In this document: piece after piece, positions 48,709 through 57,329 of the stretch
Layout of the letters: each line of letters starts with the position of its first letter
Position numbering within the stretch: the stretch's first letter is position 1
Assembly (NCBI GenBank): GCA_942159475.1
Contig: OW804095.1
Location: 57,936,773-58,000,772 of the forward strand
Reading direction: 5' to 3'
Length of the DNA stretch: 64,000 nucleotides
DNA from: Sthenelais limicola
Lineage: Eukaryota; Annelida; Polychaeta; Phyllodocida; Sigalionidae
The notes under the pieces: generated by a model
Database searches by the model: none
Told to the model about the DNA's origin: nothing
What the model saw: the letters and a program-made list of their open reading frames with translations, nothing else
Position numbers and translations under genes: made by a program

Positions 48709-50694
48709 ATGAGGATGGAATCGTCAATGGAAAACCATGAGGAAATTTTAAATTTTGATATGCATACACCAGTCCGACCATATCAATTTGAACCACTTGC
48801 ATTGCCTAATACAAGAACCACAGAAATCCAAAGTTCCAGTGACTCAGAATCAGATTCAGAGCCTGAAACTCCTGCAGCAATAGCAGACATGAGGACAGTG
48901 AATGAATGGTAAGTCAGTCGGATGTATTTACCTTTTTAATTGTTGATTGTCTGTCTCATTAATCTATCCTATTCTAATAATCTATGATTATTTCAAGTAT
49001 ATATACTGCCTACTTTCTCCAGTACTTTCCCATCTTTATATTGCCGACCTTGGCAACTATACTATAGGTCTACAATAGCCACATAATTACCTTGCCATGC
49101 AAACACATCATATCGCTAACCTTTCTCGTCCGTTTTTCTGTGCTGATGTAATAAAGTTAAGGTTCGGAAAAAGTATTGATCAAAAATATATATTTCAGGT
49201 GCTCTTGCGGGGGATGTTCTGATATGCCATCTGACGGGGAAAATCTTTGCTGCCAATCAGTACCAAGACTACAAGACATCTTGTCAGTAACAACCCATAC
49301 CTGCATCACAGAGCACATAGGTTTCGAAGGAAATTGCCTGAATCCCTTTGTGTTAGAGGCATCAGTGTATGATTTCGTTCTAGATGAAGGGTTATTTGGA
49401 GATGATGAACCACTAAATGAGTATGTATTATTATCAAAACACAATCTTGCATTTGCAACGACTTACAAAAAACAATGAAAAAATAAATATTTGTTGATGA
49501 AAATTTGAGACAGTTTAATAGACATATGTGGGTATCGAATACAATTTAAATTAAGTAAAGATCATGTATAGTTCTTTAAAATAAGAGCATAGACAGTCCG
49601 ATATTTATTCCGAAAAGGAACAGTCATTTTTTTTCTTTTAAAACAATCTTGCATTTGCAACGACTTACAAAAAACAATGAAAACATAAATATTTGTTGAT
49701 GAAAATTTGAGACAGTTTAATAGACATATGTGGGTATCGAATACAATTTAAATTAAGTAAAAATCATGTATAGTTCTTCAAAATAAGGGCATAGACAGTC
49801 AGATACTTTTCCGAAAAGGAATAGTAATTTTTTTTTCTTTTAAAACACAATGTTGCATTTGCAACGACTTACAAAAAACAATGAAAAAATAAATATTTGT
49901 TGATGAAAATTTGAGACAGTTTAATAGACATATGTTGGTACCCAATGTAGTTGACATTTCATTAAAATCTTAAAGCGTTTTTGACGATCAAGTGTTAGCA
50001 TTCATACAAAATATCACCATGAAGGAACAGCGGATACCAGTATATTTTTTTGTTTTTAAAGAGTTTTATTCGAACATACCTGCCACCTGGGCTTTTACAT
50101 AGCTAAGACACATCCTGCGTTAACACACTTTTCTTTTTGATTTTCAATTGATCTATCACCACTCTTTCTTAAACTAAAAACTTGATTCACTTCCCACAAA
50201 ATGAAAACACCAACCGATCGTTTTAACATAAATTACTCTGGCCTTCTATTGACAATATGACAACCTATCGACCATTGCTTAACCTTTTGGTAATTCTTAT
50301 ATATCTTCACCTCCTTACATTTTCCGTTACTACAATTTATATATTTGTTCAACATATCTATCCACTCTCTTCAACCATTTACAGCTTCTCTGGTCGAATG
50401 CAGTGTTATACCTTAAGGAATTTGATATCATTTAGAAACGCTTTAAATACAATTTCGTTCTCGTAAAATAGCTTCTGTGGATACCAGTATATACATTGGG
50501 TAATATTTTAATAGTTTGATATCATTTTTTTCCCCAGAATCATGAGGTACATCGCATATAGAAGGTTTACTCGTTGGGTACATGGACGACTAGGCAGGAA
50601 AAACAGGAGAGTCATACCAGCTTGTGCTGTGCTGCGCATACGAAAGGAGTTCCCATCAGATTACTATCATGGGTTTAGATTCCCTATATATTAA
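48709..50694 (+). CDS. P2X7 ballast-like cysteine-rich protein (three exons, 192 residues)
   Basis: Exons are 48,709-48,908, 49,199-49,420 and 50,538-50,694. All introns are GT-AG, with donors GTAAGT and GTATGT and acceptors TTTCAG and CCCCAG. Phases agree and the total is 579 nt including TAA. Residues about 1-62 are acidic and serine-rich (SSSDSESDSEPETP). The rest matches the cytoplasmic ballast domain of P2X7: WCSCGGCSDMP, ENLCC, a CITEH segment, a GNCLNPFVLEAS segment, RYIAYRRFTRWVHGRLGRKN, then VIPACAVLRIRKEFP and a final YYHGFRFP. In P2X7 this domain binds zinc through cysteines and guanine nucleotides. Here there are no transmembrane segments and no ATP-binding ectodomain, so it is not a channel. 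AATAAA follows at 50,821. Its role in the transposon is unknown. Confidence 0.88.
49441..49938. repeat. Tandem repeat of about 203 bp in intron 2 of the ballast gene
   Basis: Two and a half copies start with ACAATCTTGCATTTGCAACG at 49,441 and 49,643 and with ACAATGTTGCATTTGCAACG at 49,847. The spacings are 202 and 204 bp. Each copy continues with ACTTACAAAAAACAATGAAA and TTTGTTGATGAAAATTTGAG. Divergence between copies is low, so the duplication is recent. It begins 20 bp after the exon 2 donor and is wholly intronic. Confidence 0.92.
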
Positions 50695-51001
50695 CATTTT
50701 GAACTGAATTGAATGTAATCGAGAAATATCAAATACTGTTTTTGGTTGTCCCCAACACTATAAGTTAACATGAGAGAGGTACACACTGAATAATTCTGTA
50801 TAAACATGTTGGTGTTAAGGAATAAATAATGTGTAAACATAAACGACCTGCGTTGATGCTTTTTACATCCAGATACAAACTGGTTTTTAAACTCATGTCT
50901 TATATCTATCACCATGGTAAAGGCTAATACATTATCATCAGCAGTTTGACTAAAGTTCCACCCATTATTATTGTTGTTCTACAATGACAGATATCGTAAA
51001 T

Positions 51002-54000
51002 TCAATCACCATTGCTGTTGGGAACAATAAAACGCTTATAATGACGTGCCACTAATTCGTCCTTTGGCACTGTCTCCAGGGTTTCTGTGATAGGTGGAGG
51101 AGCCATTACAGTTAGTTTTCCCGCCTCTTTGTAGGTAGGGTAGAGCGCTCTGAGGTTCCTCACCTCGTCTATCAGTGGTTCTACGTAATCTGAAAACATT
51201 GATAATCAGTTTTAGATAGTATAATGTAATCAAAGTATAATGGGTATGTGTATCATATGTTTTCTGTCATACAGGAAGGACATATTATAATGCAACACAA
51301 AATACCAAATAGTTAACAATTCTTCCTCAGTCCCTTCATCAGCAAACATTTGTATGTGCTTGCTGAAATGGATGGTTTCATGTACTGTTATATTCTTTTC
51401 CTGTATGCTGTAGTATATTATATCAAAGACAAATTACCATAAGTGCATGGTCCCCGAACTGGTTTCAAGATCCCATCACCTCCTCGGTACTTGGGATATG
51501 TGGCTCGCCACATAAGGGTTCCGTTTTTGTCTTCCTGTTGATTCCGTCCAGCATTTTCATTAAAATGCATCGCTGCAAGTAAACACCTAATGGAGGGAAA
51601 TAATGGGTATTATGAGTATCACAAAATGTATAATGCATCTCGATAGTAATAGCAGAGGTAATAAACAGCTTGGAGGTGAAGAAGTTGTTGTGAATACCTA
51701 GCCTTTATACCGTTTTATCTATATAAATAACTACATTATCATGACATATCAAATACAATAATATGATCATAATTCCATCAGCATTTTTACCTGGCTTTCA
51801 TAGTGCCGTACGGAAAGTGGACTTGTTTGGGTGCAAAGAAGCACACAAGCTTGTGGAATCCCTCCAAAGCTGAGGTTTGGTCAACAGGGGACATGTGTGC
51901 GACATCTTTCATTATGTAAGTGTTGTTCACAATCGTTGCTAAGGCCTTGTGCTCTCTTGAGCCTACAAAAATATAGTAATGATCATGTAACATACTGAGG
52001 GCCCCGAATGCAGGTAGTACAACTGAGACTGGTATTCTATTAGTAAATTATTTTGTGAACATTTTGAAATATTGGCTTATCACTGAACTGTGTCATTGCA
52101 TATGTAATAAAGTAGAAAAATCATTTAATACATCTCTTTCCTTACCTGATTTGAACCATTCCCTCTCTCCAAGGGGCTTGTGCTCACAGGATGGAAATTC
52201 ATCTCCATGGCTCACATGTACGTCACAAACATGCCTCAAGACTGACGACCACTTTGCCTGGACTGATTTCCCATTTCCCCCACTTGAGCTTGCTGACCAG
52301 TACAGATGGTTGATAAGTGATGTGGTCCAGCGACGAATTATTTCATAACCCTTTTTCTGACCCTGCTTTAGAAGTTTCTTTTTCAATCCTGTATTAATAG
52401 ATGGATAGGTCACATTAGTATAGGAAGCTCAAGTAAAACTATGTTATAACCCCACCCACATTTATTCCATATATCATGAGAATGTCTGATATACATTTGT
52501 CTGGGTTGAGATGTTAATTCTTTAATACTTACATAAATGAACCTGTAAAAGCCTAATGATGTCTTGATTCATAGGTTTGTAATTGTTGAATTTTATTTCC
52601 AATGTTTCGGACTATTGGTTAATGTTTCTAAATTGGTAATAGCAGTAGCTAGAACTAAGTGAGGAAAGGGGCTTAGTTACAATTTAGCAATATCACAAAT
52701 TTCATATACTTACCCTTTGCAATATGCCAACCATCAAAGTAATGCAATATCTCTGGCCAGTTTTCACGCATGTATTTCCTTATGCTGGGATGTCTGTCTG
52801 TAATCATAGTTCCAACTTGAACTTTATTCTCAACCAGTTCTTTGAAGCATCGAATCAACCCCTCCTTTTCCATGGCAGCAGAAGACCCAACCTCATTACA
52901 CTGAAAACATAAAAATCATCAATATTTGAGTGTTTTATTTCGAGTTTCATTTCAGTATATATGATATCACAATATAAAATTAGTTATCACTCTTAAATGA
53001 AAGAAGTACAATGTACGGACACATTCAGGGGGGAAGTAAGCTTTGCAAAATATCATTTTTTTTATGATTACTAGGTACAATGAAGAATCATGACCAAATA
53101 GCATTAAAACAATTCATATATTTTCATGTCCCTACCTGTATCAGTTGGGTCGAGATGACCAGGCCACTCACAACATCAAGCAAACTATAGAGTCCATATT
53201 TAGCACAGTGACCAGGCGAATCACAACGCCCATCACCTCCAACTGATATTTTTTTGTTTAGTTCTTGAATCATGCTGAATAGAATAAATTGTTGTCGTTC
53301 CCAAACATTTGATATTGCAGGTACGAGGTAGCTTCTTTGAATTAATTGAAAAGTTCTGACAGAAATTGTGGCGATTTTTGAAAATTTAAACATATTGATC
53401 ACTTTAACTGCACTGCATCCAGAAAATAGCAAACTGGCTGCTAGTGTTAGATTCCCTTCTGGCATTCCTTTGTTGGTTGGTTGAGAAGTCCATGTATGGG
53501 TATGCTGGTTGGGGCAGACTGACTCCAACGTGACTGCCGTCCCCTTGATGAATTTGATGAATACTTTGCATGGTGCAAAACAAACGAAACATGCTGAGAG
53601 TAGGAGGCGCAGGGAAGAGGCATAAACTATGAACTGGCGGTCATCATCCTCAGTCACTTCAGGCTTTCTAAAATATTTGAATCAAAGGATAGGCCTATAA
53701 GAGACATTTATATTACACAAATAATCACCATCTCTCTAAATTGTTAACCATTTATCTGGGTTTTGTTTAACATATTACAATGTTAATAACTTAGTAAGAT
53801 TCCAGGTCTGATAAATAATAAATAATTATTTATTTAATTATGTTCATCTTTCGTTTATATTTGAATGGGGTTAATAATATACAACCACACATACATTGTT
53901 TCATTTGCATTGTCACTGTCATCGTCATCATCATCATCAGACCAACTCATTTCCATATCTGCAACAGGGTCATACGTGGGGTCATTTGTCATCTCACAGT

Positions 54001-55993
54001 CAGATCCCTCACCATCTGAGTCAGAGGAATCATCTGAGTCTTCTTTAGGGACGGGGTCAGGGTCAGAGAGCATACAGCACATTGTTCCCTTATCAGCTGT
54101 CATGACTGAGGCAGTTTGTGTGGAAAATGATTTGCTTGGAGCACTATATTGTGTGGCTTTCACCTTTGAATTGGGCTTCGCCATTGTGGTCTTTTCATAC
54201 ATCTGAAAATATAAGTAAAGAATATATACGATTACTCACAAGGTAGCTCCAAGACAGGAGAACTGGAAATGCACAATAACAAACCCCAGTTCTTGGCTAA
54301 ATACATGTGTCCACTACAATTAAGATCGATGAATAAATGATCCAAATTACACTTTTTACGGAAATCCACATAGCTCCGTCAATTTAAGATATTTCGTGAT
54401 GAACTTTTGTATATTGACAGAAAAGGTATTGAACTGAATATATTTGCAATATGAAGTCTGTGGAATGAGATTAAAGGCAATCCGAAAGGGCTCAATAATA
54501 AATTGAAATAATTCAAAATAATAATAAAAAATTTATTGTGCTCGGTGCAAATTTATTTATAAACAAGCCTGACAAAAACCCACATAACTACTTTAATTTA
54601 AGGTATTTAGTGATGAACTTTTGAATATTGACAGGGAAGACAATAAACTAAATATATCCGCAATACCAGGGGTGGATCCATAGAAAGGTTACGCATTGCG
54701 TAAACCCTATCCTACTATAGAGTAGGATAGGGTTTACGCAATGCGTAACCTTTCTATGGATCCACCCCAGGTCTATGAGATGAAATTAAAGGCAATCCGA
54801 AAGGGGGTAGGGGCCTATATTAATTAAAAGTAATTACACGACCAAAGCCATGAATTAACAAGCCATTTAGAAATTCAAAAGATTAAACTCTGCTTTGTAC
54901 AATCGTTTCAAGCTCAGGCTTTAAATTTATGTAATTGGATGCGATACAAAGAGTGTGTATTAGGCTAGTGTATATATATCAATGTTAGATCCATTGTGGT
55001 GGGAGATTTGGTGATAATTTTTTTATATGGATGAACACAGAGAGAATGTATTAACTTCATTCATTGAAAGGATTCTGAGTCATGGTTTAAGATAAAATAG
55101 CAGGGAAGGTATTTAACAAAATATATTTCCAATATGAAGTCTGCAATGTAATTGAAGGCAATTCGAAAGGGTGGTATTATATTTATAACAATTAGTTATT
55201 AGATTTATTGTGATTGGACATTTAATTTCCGTTCAGAGGGTGTGATATTCCTTTAAATGTCTTTATGTCTGCCATATCTGTCTTTCGAATTTCTTCTTTC
55301 TATTTTCATTGAGGCCAGAGTTTGGTGACTAAAAACATACACAAATTGAAACTGCCATCATTTATCAATCATTATGAAAAGAGAAGCTCTGGGGAACCCG
55401 GCTCTGGACAAGGTTCTGACTAGGCCTCTATGGGACCGGGATAAGAGTCTGATTAAATTAAACTTTGCCCAATCAAGAAAAGTACCTACCTGAACATAGC
55501 ATTGAGTCCCCATCGAATTTGCGTGGATATCATCATCATTAGAATTTTCAGGAGCTTCACTTTCTTGGCAGTCGGCGCTGGACACATCTAGCAAAGAAGG
55601 GTCGACCTGGGATGATGTGCAATCATCAAGATTTGAAGCGAACATTTCCAAATTCCTTCTTTTCGTAAGAGCGGCACTTCTTCTCACTTTTGACTCTTGA
55701 AGATGTAGATCACCCCTCAAATTCAGAGAAGGAATAGCACCTGGTTTCAGCTGGAATTTTCCTGGTTGGAATCCTATCCTTTTAGCCGCTTCATGGGAGA
55801 TTACAAAATCATCCTCAGTGAAATGGTCGGAGCAAATCCGGTGCGTTTTTCGCCAGGTATAATCTAGCCTGCTTAGTCGCAAAATCCATAATTTCCTTAG
55901 CTGAAGGTCACAGGGGAAGGCATGGAAGGATCCACTAAACGTATATTCTATTTTTGATGTATTGTTGCAGCCATAAACCACGCAATGAACCAT
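51002..55993 (-). CDS. THAP-domain DDE transposase, Kolobok type (eight exons, 760 residues)
   Basis: Coding exons on the minus strand are 55,993-55,490, 54,202-53,895, 53,667-53,136, 52,900-52,714, 52,388-52,146, 51,962-51,791, 51,586-51,438 and 51,189-51,002. Every junction is GT-AG and all phases agree: 2,283 nt with one terminal TGA. The N terminus is a THAP zinc finger with Cys4, Cys9, Cys54 and His57, plus Pro27, Trp36, Phe58 and the AIPSL box near 87. A Ser/Asp-rich linker follows (about 220-268). The catalytic region shows GGDGRCDSPG (Asp416/420), MITDRHPSI (Asp483), the C-x2-H motif CDVH (565-568) and SREHKAL (Glu595). These are plausible DDE residues in the order found in cut-and-paste transposases. 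The enzyme should excise and reinsert the element at TTAA. No lesion was found. Confidence 0.88.
54349..55172. repeat. Three diverged copies of an intron 1 repeat
   Basis: Copies lie at about 54,349-54,495, 54,570-54,806 (interrupted by the hairpin) and 55,090-55,172 (partial). Shared strings are GTGATGAACTTTTG, ATATTGACAG, AAATATAT(T/C)(T/C)(G/C)CAATA and AAAGGCAATCCGAAAGGG. This is non-coding intronic expansion within the transposon. Confidence 0.75.
54667..54770. mobile_element. Perfect 48-bp-arm hairpin, hAT-like micro-MITE, in transposase intron 1
   Basis: The two arms, 54,669-54,716 and 54,721-54,768, are exact inverse copies separated by ATAG. The outer sequence CAGGGGTGGATCCA resembles common hAT-type termini (CAGGGGTGGA). 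The hairpin interrupts one copy of an intron repeat, between GCAATA and GTCTATGAGATG, so it was inserted after that repeat arose. I see no 8-bp target duplication, so the hAT label is tentative. Confidence 0.8.
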
Positions 55994-56061
55994 GATCGCC
56001 GCAGTATAAAGACCAGCCGGTTGCCACAATAAACACGTTGCCACAATAAACAAACTCGCTT

Positions 56062-56078
56062 GGGCATGGATGACGTCA
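56062..56078 (-). promoter_or_regulatory. CRE-containing subterminal motif upstream of the transposase gene
   Basis: The minus strand reads TGACGTCATCCATGCCC, identical to 48,631-48,647. It is 69 bp upstream of the transposase start codon (55,993) counted from its near edge, and 192 bp inside the right end. On the same strand GTCACGTGACC (E-box-like palindrome) precedes it at about 56,081-56,091. Confidence 0.65.
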
Positions 56079-56270
56079 CAGGTCACGTGACCCGTGCAAA
56101 GATGGCTACACACCTTTGCCGCGCCGGTCGAATCAGCACCATGAAATAGTAACACTTAGACACCTCCCACTGCCTCAATTTATTAGGTAGGAGGCTATAA
56201 CTTTAGGGATCGCTTCTAAATATTATCCCAAATGTTTTAAACACCATATTGAAACCTTTGCATTTGACCT

Positions 56271-56274
56271 TTAA
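56271..56274. other. TTAA target-site duplication, right copy
   Basis: TTAA follows the right transposon terminus (...CATTTGACCT) and begins the return of reverse transcriptase coding sequence. It pairs with 48,441-48,444. Confidence 0.9.
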
Positions 56275-56967
56275 AGTTCTTGTAAGCTCGGCTTATGTCG
56301 ATTGTTGACATGAAAGCTCCGTCGCCGATTGACCGTAGTGTATTAGCGAGGTCATCGACTCCGGGCAAAGTATGTGGCCTGGTCATTCCCCATACAGAGT
56401 TTTTCTTGATATAGCTGTTTACCGATTTTTCAATTGGAAATGTCATGTCAGTAATAATACGCCTCGATTCAGAATCTTTCTTGGGTCTACTCATTATGGG
56501 ACTACAGTGTAACCATGGTGAGAAGGGTGGGTCCTTAAAAGGGCCAACAAGACCCCCCAAGCTGAGTTCCTTTTCAATAAATTCATTTACTTGTCTAGGG
56601 TAGTTCATTGCACTTGGGTGATTATTTCCGTCAGTATCAACGTCACTTACCGGGCCTAGGTAGCCAAGGGGGAAGCCAAACTTAATAAAACTTATTAGCT
56701 CTTCTCCCCCCGGAATATCACTGAGGTGTGTTTCCCAGGCTGGGATATTTAGTTGAGTATCTAGAGTTATTTTAGCCCGATGCAATTTGGAATACCAGAT
56801 TCTTTTACCCTCGAATAGGTGTAGCCCAGGCCTTCCGGGTTTAGCAGTGTGTCATTTGGCCAAAAGCGTTTCCTATGATCGCGGAAAACATGTGGAGACA
56901 AATCAATGTTAGAATCAGGTAAGTCTTTTCGGCATATATTCTTTATGCTATCAAATAAAACATCCAT
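56271..56967 (-). pseudogene. N-terminal half of the DIRS/Ngaro reverse transcriptase
   Basis: This is the upstream part of the enzyme interrupted by the transposon. It carries the finger motifs SPIMSRPKKDSESRRIITDM and the first catalytic aspartate motif STIDISRAYKN, then ends at the TTAA. The track of coding changes frame once near 56,785-56,795, between VKESGIP and HRAKITLD. One frame is therefore followed from the start codon at 56,967 and another to the insertion. The frame is also open upstream of 56,967 through GTLPGSYLAPSANVEGMDVL, so the true start may be earlier. The missing half is at 47,984-48,440. Confidence 0.85.
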
Positions 56968-57102
56968 ACCTTCGACATTGGCTGAAGGGGCAAGGTAGCT
57001 GCCTGGGAGGGTGCCGCGGATAGATTCTCTCGCGTATAAGCGCGTATAAGCGTGTGGTGTAGGTGAATTGAAAGAAGTGTGGTAAGTGAGAGGGAGCGGG
57101 GC

Positions 57103-57110
57103 TATTTATA
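57103..57110 (-). promoter_or_regulatory. TATA-box-like element of the DIRS/Ngaro-type retrotransposon
   Basis: The minus strand reads TATAAATA inside CATATAAATAGCCCCGC. It lies about 135 bp upstream of the Met codon at 56,967. A pyrimidine-rich leader follows it (CCGCTCCCTCTCACTTACC). A start of transcription some 25-30 bp downstream would be expected. This is inference from sequence only. Confidence 0.5.
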
Positions 57111-57286
57111 TGAGGTGAGAGGAGAGCGAGGCGGACTATGGGCTAGATGTGACGGGGCAGTGGTTTTATGGGATATATATTGGATAAGATATTTATAGGG
57201 TCGCTCTACCACCAATGCCATTGCCTGAAGTAAAACCTCAATGCAAAACGCATTATAATATGAAAGCACATACATAATAAGATTGT

Positions 57287-57324
57287 ACTAGCAAATCCCT
57301 GTGCTATGCACAGGATTTACTAGT
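57287..57324 (+). mobile_element. Probable Helitron 3' terminus
   Basis: The hairpin CCTGTGCTATGCACAGG is followed by ATTTA, then CTAG (57,320-57,323) and T. A short GC-rich hairpin about ten bases before a CTRR end, with a host T after it, is the standard Helitron 3' structure. The larger palindrome ACTAGCAAATCC...GGATTTACTAGT surrounds it. The 5' end (TC) could not be placed, so the extent of the element is unknown. Confidence 0.5.
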
Positions 57325-57329
57325 TGGTC

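Larger units (their letters stand above)
48445..56270. mobile_element. Kolobok-type DNA transposon carrying a P2X7-ballast-like gene
   Basis: The element is 7,826 bp long. The left terminus is AGGTGAAGTGTAAAG and the right terminus inverts to AGGTCAAATGCAAAG (12 of 15 identical). Outside both is TTAA. It carries a THAP-DDE transposase in eight exons (minus strand) and a three-exon ballast-domain gene (plus strand). These are arranged tail to tail, with 307 bp between stop codons. A 17-bp subterminal inverted repeat lies about 190 bp from each end. TTAA targets plus a THAP-containing transposase point to the Kolobok superfamily; piggyBac is less likely because its transposases lack THAP and its ends normally begin CCC. 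Both genes appear intact. Confidence 0.88.
46380..57113 (-). mobile_element. DIRS/Ngaro-type tyrosine-recombinase retrotransposon, split by a Kolobok-type insertion
   Basis: Reading the minus strand, the order is a TATA-like promoter (near 57,106), reverse transcriptase, RNase H and tyrosine recombinase. This is the gene order of DIRS/Ngaro elements, which integrate with a recombinase in place of an integrase. No methyltransferase-like domain is seen between RNase H and recombinase, which favours Ngaro over classical DIRS. The reverse transcriptase is cut at 48,441/56,274 by a 7.8 kb transposon. Without it the element would span roughly 2.9 kb of coding sequence. The outer ends are not defined here; the coordinates give the part I can support. 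Confidence 0.85.

Noticed and set aside
48709..50694. A P2X receptor gene
   Set aside because: There is no transmembrane segment or ATP-binding ectodomain in the exons or nearby. Only the cytoplasmic ballast-like domain is present.
55358..56155. THAP-domain protein as a host transcription factor
   Set aside because: Its exon splices in phase to a DDE transposase and the gene lies between TTAA-flanked inverted ends, so it belongs to the transposon. The frame upstream of 55,993 is not needed, as the THAP domain starts at that Met.
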